NCBI GenBank assembly: GCA_963805505.1 | Contig: CAWDUP010000007.1 | Span: forward strand, 558,001-622,000 | Reading direction: 5' to 3' | Origin: JANPBY01 sp963805505 | GTDB taxonomy: Bacteria > Actinomycetota > Actinomycetes > DATJPE01 | DNA: 64,000 nucleotides | Part shown: in pieces, positions 29,919 through 37,957 of the stretch | How positions within the stretch are numbered: position 1 is the first letter of the stretch | Layout: the number at the start of each line of letters is the position of its first letter | The notes under the pieces: generated by a model | The model's database searches: none | The model's input: the letters and a program-made list of their open reading frames with translations, nothing else | Told to the model about the DNA's origin: nothing | Program-made: the position numbers and the translations under genes

Positions 29919-30538
29919 GACTGCTCCCATGAACTCTGTGCCCATGAACTCTGTGCCCCCATCAGCTTTTCGACGTACTTGGCGATGACGTCCACCTCGA
30001 GGTTGACGTGGTCCCCCGCCCTCTTGCGGCCCAACGTGGTCAGTTCCAGCGTCGTCGGGATCAGGCTGACCGTGAACCAGTCGCCGCCGACCTCGACGAC
30101 GGTCAGGGAGACCCCGTCCACGGTCACGGATCCCTTCTCCACGACATAACGCTCCAGGTCGTTCGGCAACGAGATGCGCACGACCTCCCAGTGCTCCCCC
30201 GGCGTGCGATCCAGCAGCGCCCCGGTGCCGTCGACGTGGCCCTGGACCAGGTGGCCGCCCAGTCGGTCGGCCAAGGTCACCGGGCGTTCAAGGTTGACCG
30301 GGCTCCCGACCGTCAGTGCTCCGAGGCTGGACCGGTCGAGCGTCTCCAGCATCACGTCGGCCGTGAACGCTCCGTCGGCAACCGCCACGACGGTCAGGCA
30401 CACCCCGTTGACCGCGATCGACGCGCCATGGGTTGCGTCGGCGGTGACGAGTGGTCCGCGCACGGTCAGCCGTACCGCATCGGTTTGCTCCTCGACGTCG
30501 AGCACCTCGCCGAGCTCTTCCACGATTCCGGTGAACAC
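29915..30538 (-). CDS. ribE: Riboflavin synthase alpha chain
   Basis: Dismutates two lumazines to riboflavin. 207 residues: two lumazine-binding repeats, MFTGIVEELGEV with GASIAVNGVCLTVV, and GHLVQGHVDGTG with KGSVTVDGVSLTVVE. The C-terminus carries a repeated SSWAQSSWEQ tail created by a 15-bp duplication. GTG 30538 is one base after the ribD stop. The symbol ribC is used for this gene in some actinobacteria. Confidence 0.95.
   Translation of the reverse strand: MFTGIVEELGEVLDVEEQTDAVRLTVRGPLVTADATHGASIAVNGVCLTVVAVADGAFTADVMLETLDRSSLGALTVGSPVNLERPVTLADRLGGHLVQGHVDGTGALLDRTPGEHWEVVRISLPNDLERYVVEKGSVTVDGVSLTVVEVGGDWFTVSLIPTTLELTTLGRKRAGDHVNLEVDVIAKYVEKLMGAQSSWAQSSWEQS
29926..29955. repeat. 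15-bp perfect tandem duplication at the ribE-ribBA junction
   Basis: CCCATGAACTCTGTG occurs at 29926-29940 and again at 29941-29955. It keeps the ribE frame and adds five residues to its C-terminus, eight bases before the ribBA start. Confidence 0.9.
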
Positions 30539-30539
30539 C

Positions 30540-31562
30540 TCAGTCCTTCCTGAACATCGTGATCCGTACGTCGTCGCCGACCTGCGTGGCGTCGACCAGG
30601 CGTAGACGCAACCCATCGGCCAGCGTGCCGATTCCGGCCTCTCCCAGGGCTGGGCGGCCAGAACCAAGAAGCAGCGGGGCGACATAGACGATGACCTCGT
30701 CGACGAGCCCCGCGGCGACGAAGGCGCCTGCGACGGTCGGGCCACCCTCGAGCCACACGTGCCGGATCCGTTCGTCTCGCAGTGCCCGCAGCGCCACTGC
30801 CGGGTCGTGGGTCAGCAGCTGCAAGGTTCGAGCGGCGTCATCGCGAAGCCGAGCCTCCGCGGGCAGTTCCCGCATTCCCATCACCACGCGCAGCGGCTGC
30901 CGAGTGGCGGGGTGCGCCACGTCGTCGTGGTCGCGGACGGTCAGCTGCGGGTCGTCGGCCAGGGCGGTGCCGGTGCCGACGAGCACCGCATCACACTCGC
31001 CGCGCAGTCGGTGGACGTCGCGGCGCGCGTCCAGCCCGGTGATCCAACGACTGGTGCCATCGCCGGCAGCGACTCGGCCGTCCGCCGACATAGCGGTCTT
31101 CCACGTCACCACCGGCCGCCCCAGTCGCATGCTCAACGCCCAGAAGGCGTTCAGGGCGGCCGACTCCTCGGCGAGGACGCCGCCCTCGACATCAACGCCC
31201 GCGGCGCGCAGCTGTTGGGCACCACCGGACACCGCCGGATTGGGATCGGTCTGGCCGAAGACGACCCTTTCGACACCGGAGGCGATCAGCTGCTGGACGC
31301 AACGCCCCGGGCGGTCGTCCCCGTTGCACGGCTCCAGCGTCACGACCGCGGTGGCGACCTTCTCCCCTGCCGGAACGCGCTTGAGGGCCGCGACCTCTGC
31401 GTGGTCGGTGCCTGCCCCATGATGAGCGGCTTCGGCAACGGTGGCGCCCTCGGCGTTGAGCAGCACGCAGGCCACGCGCGGGTTGGGGTTGGGCGTGAAG
31501 TCGGCGGTGCGCGCGAGCTCGAGGGCCCGCCGCATGGCAGCGATCTCGGTGTCGGTGGCCAT
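30540..31562 (-). CDS. ribD: Bifunctional riboflavin deaminase/reductase
   Basis: Deaminates and then reduces the pyrimidine intermediate. 340 residues. The deaminase domain (1-145) has the zinc ligands HAEVAAL and EPCNGDDRPGRC; the usual HTGRTGP between the two cysteines is replaced by GDDRPGR while the Cys spacing is kept. The reductase domain (about 146-340) has KTAMSADGRVA, ITGLDARRDVH and LEGGPTVAGAFV. First gene after the FMN riboswitch. Confidence 0.95.
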   Translation of the reverse strand: MATDTEIAAMRRALELARTADFTPNPNPRVACVLLNAEGATVAEAAHHGAGTDHAEVAALKRVPAGEKVATAVVTLEPCNGDDRPGRCVQQLIASGVERVVFGQTDPNPAVSGGAQQLRAAGVDVEGGVLAEESAALNAFWALSMRLGRPVVTWKTAMSADGRVAAGDGTSRWITGLDARRDVHRLRGECDAVLVGTGTALADDPQLTVRDHDDVAHPATRQPLRVVMGMRELPAEARLRDDAARTLQLLTHDPAVALRALRDERIRHVWLEGGPTVAGAFVAAGLVDEVIVYVAPLLLGSGRPALGEAGIGTLADGLRLRLVDATQVGDDVRITMFRKD

Positions 31563-31669
31563 CAGGCGCCTCGGCTCGCGTCGGTCGCGTCGGCCCGGAG
31601 CCGTACGAGAAAGGTGCCCGCAAGCCGATCCGTGCCCCCGGACGACGAGCGCCGCGGCACAGACGAGCC

Positions 31670-31799
31670 CGCGCGTCGCCTCCCATCCGGACTTTCACCG
31701 TCGGTCCAGGAGTTCCACCTGGTCCACCGGCCGATGGCTTCGGTCGGGTCGCGGACTGTCACCGCCGGTTCGGAATTGCACCGACCCCGGGACGCACGA
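31670..31799 (-). promoter_or_regulatory. FMN riboswitch (RFN element)
   Basis: The minus strand shows the conserved order of the RFN aptamer: GGTCGGTGCAATTCCGAACC, then GGCGGTGACAGTCCGCGACC, then GGTGGAACTCCTGGACCGAC, then GGTGAAAGTCCGGATGGGAG. The outer stem P1 is formed by GTGCGTC (31797-31791) and GACGCGC (31676-31670). About 105 nt of expression platform separate it from the ribD start (31562). The rest of the 31563-31923 gap holds no gene. It should lower ribDE-BA-H expression when FMN is plentiful. Confidence 0.95.
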
Positions 31800-31923
31800 G
31801 TTAACTGTGTACGGCCCCATCTTGCCACGAACCCGGTTGAGCCACATCTACCAGCCGCAATCCGAGAGGTTTGCGCATCCGGCAAAGGTCGGGGCGGGAT
31901 CCATGACCCCTACGACGCGAGGA

Positions 31924-32604
31924 TCAGCGGGTCTTCGCGGCCTCCACGGCAAGGCGCCGCAGCCGGAGGCAGGCTTCGGCCGCGTCCTGCGCGCCGTAGA
32001 CGGCAGATCCGGCCACGAACGTGTCGGCACCCGCGTCGGAGCAGGCAGCAATGGTGTCCTCTCCGACTCCTCCATCGACCTGCAACCAGACCTCGCCCCC
32101 GGTGGCAGCGATCAGCTCCTTGGCCCGCCGCACCTTGGGCAGCATGTCGGCCATGAAGGCCTGGCCGCCGAAGCCAGGCTCGACGGTCATGATCAGCACC
32201 ATGTCCACCTCACGGATCAGGTCGACATACTCGTCGATGGCGGTCTTGGGCTTCACGCCCATGCCGGCGCGCGCTCCCGCCGACCTCAGGTTCCGCGCGA
32301 GCCGTACAGGCTCGGCGGCGGCCTCGACATGGAAGGTCACCGACCCGGCCCCGGCCTCGGCGTAGGCGGGTGCCCACCGGTCAGGGTCCTCGATCATCAG
32401 GTGGCAGTCGACCGGCGTCCTGGCGTCTCGGAGCAGGGCCTCCACCACTGGCAGGCCGATGGTGAGGTTGGGGACGAAGTGGTTGTCCATGACGTCGACG
32501 TGCAGCCAGTCCGCGGCACCCTCGACACGGGCGGCCTCCTCGGCCAAGCGGGCGAAGTCGGCGGCGAGGATGCTCGGCGCGATCCGGACTCCCACAGTGC
32601 TCAC
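31924..32604 (-). CDS. rpe: Ribulose-phosphate 3-epimerase
   Basis: A TIM-barrel enzyme of the pentose phosphate pathway. 226 residues with APSILAADFARL, HVDVMDNHFVPNLTIG, VEPGFGGQAFM and LQVDGGVG, carrying the metal-binding His and Asp residues. GTG start at 32604. A TAGCGT overlapping the start could be a -10 box for an mRNA that begins inside the gene, so it is more likely read from upstream genes or from another promoter. Confidence 0.95.
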   Translation of the reverse strand: MSTVGVRIAPSILAADFARLAEEAARVEGAADWLHVDVMDNHFVPNLTIGLPVVEALLRDARTPVDCHLMIEDPDRWAPAYAEAGAGSVTFHVEAAAEPVRLARNLRSAGARAGMGVKPKTAIDEYVDLIREVDMVLIMTVEPGFGGQAFMADMLPKVRRAKELIAATGGEVWLQVDGGVGEDTIAACSDAGADTFVAGSAVYGAQDAAEACLRLRRLAVEAAKTR

Positions 32605-32617
32605 GCTATCCGAGGCG

Positions 32618-32668
32618 TCGAACTGTTCGACTTTCGTGGCTCATAGACCCCGGAAGTCGAACTGTTCG
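32618..32668. repeat. Two copies of an odd palindrome before rpe
   Basis: TCGAACTGTTCGA (32618-32630) and TCGAACTGTTCG (32657-32668) lie 39 bp apart, start to start, in the 88-bp gap upstream of rpe. Each is a dyad around a single central base. They resemble the actinobacterial LexA site half-sequences, but the central gap is one base rather than four. Confidence 0.7.
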
Positions 32669-32692
32669 CCAAGCCAACGGTGCCTGGCGGAG

Positions 32693-34747
32693 TCAGGGTG
32701 CCCGGGTGGTCAGCTTTACCGGGCGGTCGTGGATCTTCCCTCGCACCTTCGCCACGGCGTCGTTGTCGTAGTCGTTCCACGTCGCCTTGATCCGGCCGTC
32801 ACGCCGACCCGGACCGAACACGTCGAGGTCAACGGTGTAGACGCCCGTGTCGCGGTTCCAGACCACGGTGCCCGTCGCCTTGACGTCGCGCACGAAGCCG
32901 TACTTCTTGACGCGGAAGCGCAGCACGTCGTCGCCGGTGTAGGAGTACGTGCCCCCGAACAGCCCGACGCCGTCCCCGGTGTAGTTGTTCCACCAACGGG
33001 GCACGAGATCCCCCGCCACGGCGAGCGCGGCGGTCACCAGGCGCCGGTCGTTGCTGGAGGACTTGACGCTGGAGCCCTGCTTCGCCGGCTGCAGATGAGC
33101 CATCGTCCGGCTGAACACCGGCACAGTCCGAACGGGTGCGTAGGCCGTGTCGACGCAGTCGGTCCCCGACACTGTCCCACCGCTCTTGAGGAACCGTCGC
33201 ACGATCCCTTCGGCGCAGCCTTGTCGGTCACCGAGCGCCGTGACGTGGCCCACGTTGGGCACCGAGACGAAGGTGGCGTCTGGGAACCGGCTTGCCACGT
33301 CCTGGCCGCCTTCTGGTGAGGTGACCGAGTCGAGATCCCCCGACAGCACCAACGTCGGCAGGTCCGGGTAGTCCACGCCGGGCTCTTCCGGCAAGACGAG
33401 ATTGGTCGGGGCTGGCCAACGCAGACAGGTGCGTGCCTCCGCCCAGCCGGACTTGATCCAGTCATCCATACGGAACGGGTCGAATGCATCAGGATCGTTC
33501 GATGCCAGGGCTTTGCGCGCTGCGCGGTACTGAGCCTCACGCTGTGGCCCAGGAGGAAGAGCCACGTCCCAAAGAGATGGGTAGTCGTTGCAGATGACGG
33601 CGATGTACTCAGTCGCGCTGTAGTAGTACGGCGAGCCGTTGTCGGGGTCGTCGGTGATGTTCTCCGCCACCAGTCGCTTCAGCGGCTTGCGCATTCCGCG
33701 CTCCCAGGCGCGCAGCGCGGCGTCGAGCTCCTTGTAGATCGTCGTGCCATACGTCGCGTAGGCAGCGACGAGTGCGAGGTTGACGCCGTTGACGGTCACC
33801 TTCTTCCTGGTCCCCTCCGAGTCCCGCGCGACGCCCTTGATCGGGTGTGCGTGCAGCTCGGCCGCCAGGTCGCGCAAGCGTGTCAGGGCATCGCCTGGGT
33901 GACTCGCGCAGACCGGGTCGCGGTCGCAGACCCGGGTCACAGCGTCAGAGATCGCTCGGTTGGTGTCGGCCCACCACGGGTCTTGCCCGGAGACGGGGTA
34001 GGAAGCGTCGAGAGTCAGCGTGCGAAGACGATCCGGGTGACGCAACGCCATCGTCTGGGCGAAGAACGTGCCGTACGAGTCGCCGTACAGATCGATCTGA
34101 TCGATGCCCAGGGCGTCGAGAACTACGGCCATGTCATCGGCGGCATACGCCGTCCCGAAGGTGTCGGCTCGACCTCCCAGCCGCTCGCCGCAGACGCCAA
34201 CGGCTTGCTCGTACCGCATCGTCCCGCGCTGGAGCGGCTTGCACTTGAGCGCGTCGGAGGCTCCGGTTCCTCGCTCATCGACCAGCAGGACCGCGCGCCG
34301 CTGCATGAGCGGGCCGAACATCGCCAGGTAGTAGTCGCGAGACTCTGTCGACGGATAACCCGGACCGCCTTCGTTCGCGACCAGAGTGCCGAGTGAAGAA
34401 CTGGTCTTGTCCTTGCGCGGGTAGAACTCGAAGCCGACGCGTTGCTTGCCCAGCGCGGGTCGCAGGGGGTCAGCCAGTGTCATGATGTGACCGCACTTGG
34501 CGCGCTTGGGGACATACTTGAAGCAGGAGTCCCAGTGGACTTTAGGAGTCTTCTGCTGACGCGCGCTCACGGAGCCGGACTTGCTCGGCAAACCGGAGAC
34601 GCTGGCTGCAGCGGTCGCTGCGGACAGGGTGAGCGGCGCCACGACGTCTGCCGCCGGCGCGCTGGCCGTCGCCTGTTGCGGGAGCGCCATCGCGGTGCCC
34701 GCGGTGAGGACGACGCACGCTACGAGCACTGATCGACGAGTCAGCAT
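32693..34747 (-). CDS. Secreted alpha/beta-hydrolase, tripeptidyl aminopeptidase-like (S33)
   Basis: 684 residues from ATG 34747, with a Sec-type signal peptide (MLTRRSVLVACVVLTAG, cleavage probably near ATASA at 26-30). The alpha/beta-hydrolase core begins near residue 70. Triad: Ser224 in GDSYG, Asp in LSGDLDSVTSPEGG, His in VPNVGHVTAL. The oxyanion segment is VANEGGPGYP. After the TAP-like C-terminal part, a domain of about 130 residues rich in Trp, Tyr and Asp (VPRWWNNYTGDGVGLFGG ...) is not one I recognise. It lies between rsmB and rpe; this is not a usual member of that cluster. Confidence 0.88.
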   Translation of the reverse strand: MLTRRSVLVACVVLTAGTAMALPQQATASAPAADVVAPLTLSAATAAASVSGLPSKSGSVSARQQKTPKVHWDSCFKYVPKRAKCGHIMTLADPLRPALGKQRVGFEFYPRKDKTSSSLGTLVANEGGPGYPSTESRDYYLAMFGPLMQRRAVLLVDERGTGASDALKCKPLQRGTMRYEQAVGVCGERLGGRADTFGTAYAADDMAVVLDALGIDQIDLYGDSYGTFFAQTMALRHPDRLRTLTLDASYPVSGQDPWWADTNRAISDAVTRVCDRDPVCASHPGDALTRLRDLAAELHAHPIKGVARDSEGTRKKVTVNGVNLALVAAYATYGTTIYKELDAALRAWERGMRKPLKRLVAENITDDPDNGSPYYYSATEYIAVICNDYPSLWDVALPPGPQREAQYRAARKALASNDPDAFDPFRMDDWIKSGWAEARTCLRWPAPTNLVLPEEPGVDYPDLPTLVLSGDLDSVTSPEGGQDVASRFPDATFVSVPNVGHVTALGDRQGCAEGIVRRFLKSGGTVSGTDCVDTAYAPVRTVPVFSRTMAHLQPAKQGSSVKSSSNDRRLVTAALAVAGDLVPRWWNNYTGDGVGLFGGTYSYTGDDVLRFRVKKYGFVRDVKATGTVVWNRDTGVYTVDLDVFGPGRRDGRIKATWNDYDNDAVAKVRGKIHDRPVKLTTRAP

Positions 34748-34805
34748 GCGCGGACGGTACGCCAGCCGAGCAGGGTGTGTCCTCCCCCAAATGGTCGGAG
34801 TTGGC

Positions 34806-36257
34806 TCACGCCCGGCGGCGAAGTAGCGCCAGGTACATCGCGTCGGTGCCGTGCCGATGTGGCCAGAGCTGGACGTCCGGCCCGTCTCCGAGGTCCGGTA
34901 GCTCCTGCCGGACGATGGAGTGCACAGCCGAGCGGGCGTCGCAGTGCTCGAGCTCGGGACGTCCAGCAAGTACCGAGTCGACCACCCCGCGAGTCTCCGC
35001 AAGGACCGGCGAGCACGTCACGTAGGCAATGATCCCGCCGGGGCGTACGGCGTCCGCAGCGGCACCCAGCAGAGCGCGCTGCAGCGGCACGAGGCGAGCG
35101 ACGTCCGCGCGCTGACGCCGCCACCGCGCCTCGGGCCGGCGCCGCAGCGCACCCAGCCCGGTGCACGGGGCATCGACCAGGACTCGGTCGAAGGTCGCGT
35201 CGGCCCATGGTCCAGCTCGACCGTCACCGACCACGACGTCGACGTGCGCACCACTGTGCGAGATGGCGCGTTGGACGAGCTCGGCGCGGTGCGGCTGGAG
35301 CTCGTTGGCGGTCAGCCGTATCCCACGAGCCCCGGCGAGCCCAGCCAGCAGGGCCGCCTTCCCGCCGGGGCCGGCGCACAGATCCAGCCACCGTTCGTCG
35401 AGCTCTGCGGGCTCGACCGACGCGGCGGCCGTGGCGAGCGCGACGAGCTGGCTGCCCTCATCCTGAACCCCGACCGCGCCGGAGCGGACCAAGGCGAAGC
35501 CACCAGGGTCGCCCGAGGGCAGCCGACCGGCGTAGGGGGACCACCGGCCGGGCTCGGCACCCATGGCGGCCAGGTCAGCAGCGGTAGCACGGTCGGGTCG
35601 CGCCACCAGGGTGACCGTTGGTGCGGCGTTGTCGGCGACGAGCAGGTCAACGAGGTCAGCGCAGCGTTCCTCGAGACCTTCGCCGGGGGCGAGGTCGACA
35701 CCCAGAGCGTCTGCGAACTCCTCGACGATCCAGCGCGGATGGGCATGCATCACCGCGAGGTGCCCCACGGGGTCCTTCTCCATGCCGGGGGCAAGCTCGG
35801 CGAGCCAGGTCGCGAGGTCCTTGGCGCCGACCTTGCGGAGGACCGCGTTGACGAATTTGGCTCGCCCATCACCAAGGACAGCGCGCGCGAGCTCAACGGT
35901 CTCCCCCGTCGCGGCGTGATGAGGGACCCGCATGGCCAGGAGCTGATGGGCGCCGAGACGCAGCACATCGAGCACGGGGCCGTCGACCTGGTCGAGCGGC
36001 CGGTCGACGCACGCCGCCAGCATCAGGTCGTAGGAGCCTGATGCCCGCAACGTGCCGTAGGCGAGCTCAGTCGCGAAAGCCGCGTCCCGGCCCTCGATGC
36101 GGCGGTCGCGAAGCAGGCCGGGCAGCACGAGGTTGGCGTAGGCATCATCGACCCGAACCTTCTGCAAGGTGTCGTAGGCGGCCCGCCGCGGCGCGTCCGG
36201 TGTCGGCCGCTTGTAGCCTCTCGTCGCCTTGGCGCCGGGACGTCTCGGATGGCTCAC
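34806..36257 (-). CDS. rsmB: 16S rRNA cytosine-967 C5-methyltransferase
   Basis: 483 residues. The N-terminal NusB-like RNA-binding domain (about 20-160) is followed by the Rossmann methyltransferase: SAM motif LDLCAGPGGKAALLA, catalytic-region DAPCTGLGALRR and the second cysteine motif YVTCSPVLAETR. Overlaps the end of fmt by 4 nt, as in many actinobacteria. Confidence 0.94.
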   Translation of the reverse strand: MSHPRRPGAKATRGYKRPTPDAPRRAAYDTLQKVRVDDAYANLVLPGLLRDRRIEGRDAAFATELAYGTLRASGSYDLMLAACVDRPLDQVDGPVLDVLRLGAHQLLAMRVPHHAATGETVELARAVLGDGRAKFVNAVLRKVGAKDLATWLAELAPGMEKDPVGHLAVMHAHPRWIVEEFADALGVDLAPGEGLEERCADLVDLLVADNAAPTVTLVARPDRATAADLAAMGAEPGRWSPYAGRLPSGDPGGFALVRSGAVGVQDEGSQLVALATAAASVEPAELDERWLDLCAGPGGKAALLAGLAGARGIRLTANELQPHRAELVQRAISHSGAHVDVVVGDGRAGPWADATFDRVLVDAPCTGLGALRRRPEARWRRQRADVARLVPLQRALLGAAADAVRPGGIIAYVTCSPVLAETRGVVDSVLAGRPELEHCDARSAVHSIVRQELPDLGDGPDVQLWPHRHGTDAMYLALLRRRA

Positions 36258-37183
36258 GATCCGAGCCGCTCGCCGGGCGCGAGCCGTACGCCTCTTGCCC
36301 AGTCGGCCGCTGCCATCACGCGTTTGCCCGCCGGACCGACCTCACCCAGGTGCACGGCATGAGATCCGGTGCCGACGCGCACGCCCGCCTTGTCGACCGC
36401 CAGCTCGCCCGGGGCGAGCGAGCCGTCCTCGGCCACACGTGTGACTGGGCCGAGCCGAAGCCGCCCCCCGGCCACCGTCGTCCATGCTCCAGGATCGGGC
36501 GTGCACGAGCGGATCAGCCGGTCGATGTGCAGCGCCGGGGCCGCCCAGTCGATCCGCGCGTCCTCCACGGTCAGCTTGGGAGCCAGCGTGACACCCTCGC
36601 TGGGCTGCGGCTGCGGCGAGACGCTGCCGTTCTCGAGGCCGTCGAGCGAAGCGACGAGCAGCTGCGCCCCGCTGACAGCCAGCCGATCGAGCAGAGCGCC
36701 GGCGGTGTCGTGCGGGTGGATGGTCTCGGTGGTCACGCCGAGGACCGGGCCGGTGTCGAGTCCCTCTTCGAGGAGAAAGGTCGTGGCGCCGGTCACCTCG
36801 TCGCCCGCGCGGATCGCGTGCTGCACCGGCGCGGCCCCGCGCCAGGCAGGGAGCAAGGAGAAGTGCAGGTTGACCCACCCGAGGGCTGGGATGTCGAGTG
36901 CGGCGCGTGGAACCAGCGCGCCGTACGCCACCACCGGACACGCGCCGGGGGCCAGCGCCTTCAGCGTGACGAGGAAGTCTGGGTCGCGAGGATGGGTCGG
37001 CTTGAGCACGTCGATCCCGAGCTCACCGGCAAGCTCCGCGACCGGAGAGGGGGTCAGGGCGCGACCGCGCCCTGCTCTCGCGTCGGGCCGGGTAACCACC
37101 GCGGCCACGTCGTGCGTGGATTCGACCAACGCACGCAGCGCCGGAAGGGCCGCGACGGGAGTCCCCGCAAACACGAGCCTCAT
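36254..37183 (-). CDS. fmt: Methionyl-tRNA formyltransferase
   Basis: Formylates initiator Met-tRNA. 309 residues: catalytic domain with the conserved NLHFSLLPAWRGAAPVQ (Asn, His) and the downstream Asp region EEGLDTGPVL, then the C-terminal tRNA-binding OB domain (about 205-309). It follows def by 52 bp, a classical pair of N-terminal processing genes. Confidence 0.95.
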   Translation of the reverse strand: MRLVFAGTPVAALPALRALVESTHDVAAVVTRPDARAGRGRALTPSPVAELAGELGIDVLKPTHPRDPDFLVTLKALAPGACPVVAYGALVPRAALDIPALGWVNLHFSLLPAWRGAAPVQHAIRAGDEVTGATTFLLEEGLDTGPVLGVTTETIHPHDTAGALLDRLAVSGAQLLVASLDGLENGSVSPQPQPSEGVTLAPKLTVEDARIDWAAPALHIDRLIRSCTPDPGAWTTVAGGRLRLGPVTRVAEDGSLAPGELAVDKAGVRVGTGSHAVHLGEVGPAGKRVMAAADWARGVRLAPGERLGS

Positions 37184-37235
37184 CCGTACCCCGCGCCAGG
37201 GCCAGCCACCCCGCTGAGGGTGACGTTAGCGAGGG

Positions 37236-37781
37236 TCACAGGGCGAGTCCGCCGGTGGCGTGCGGGCTGACCTTGACCGTCGGCGTGGTCATGCCCCACC
37301 ACTCGGCTTCGCGGATCTCCTTCATGGCGAGCTTGCGCTGCTCACGGTCGAGGCGGTCGACGAACAAGATCCCGTCGAGGTGGTCGGTCTCGTGCTGGAT
37401 GCACCTGGCCAGCAGCTCGGTGCCTTCGATCGTCACGGGATCGCCGTACATGTTGAAACCCTTGGCCACCACCCCGAAGGCCCGCACGCAGGGATAGGCC
37501 AGCCCGGGGATCGACAAGCAGCCCTCGTCGCCGTCCTGCTCCTCCTCGGTGAGAGTGAGATCAGGGTTGATCAGGTGACCGACTACGTCGTCGACGTCGT
37601 AGGTGAAGACCCGCAGTCCGATCCCGAGCTGGGGTGCTGCCAGACCTACGCCTGGCGCGTCCTGCATGGTGTCGGTGAGATCTTGGACGAGGGTGCGCAA
37701 CTCCTTGTCGAAGTCGACGACGGGCAGTGCGGGGGTCCGCAGAACCGGGTCGCCAAACAGGCGGATCGGCTGTACGGCCAC
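37236..37781 (-). CDS. def: Peptide deformylase
   Basis: Removes the formyl group from new proteins. 181 residues with all three motifs: GVGLAAPQLG, EGCLSIPG and QHETDHLDG, which give the Cys and two His metal ligands and the catalytic Glu. GTG 37781 (VAVQPIRLFGDPVLRTP) is chosen because AAGGGAG lies 7 nt upstream and homology begins there. ATG 37820 is an alternative; its codon overlaps a TAGAAT -10-like box, which instead supports a start downstream. Confidence 0.94.
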   Translation of the reverse strand: MAVQPIRLFGDPVLRTPALPVVDFDKELRTLVQDLTDTMQDAPGVGLAAPQLGIGLRVFTYDVDDVVGHLINPDLTLTEEEQDGDEGCLSIPGLAYPCVRAFGVVAKGFNMYGDPVTIEGTELLARCIQHETDHLDGILFVDRLDREQRKLAMKEIREAEWWGMTTPTVKVSPHATGGLAL

Positions 37782-37957
37782 AGTCAGGCTCCCTTGGGCG
37801 GTGCGACGCTGGGTGCTCATTCTATTTGGCCAGCGCGAACGCACATCACCAGATCGTGGCTGGCCAGGTCGCCGCACCAGGGCGACCCAGCAGGACCTCG
37901 CAGGGCCAGCTGTGCCGAACTCCTCTCCAGACAACTGATCGGCGAGCGCCGACGCTG

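Noticed and set aside
32618..32668. LexA (SOS) boxes before rpe
   Set aside because: The half-sites are right, but the actinobacterial LexA site needs a 4-bp spacer and here it is 1 bp.
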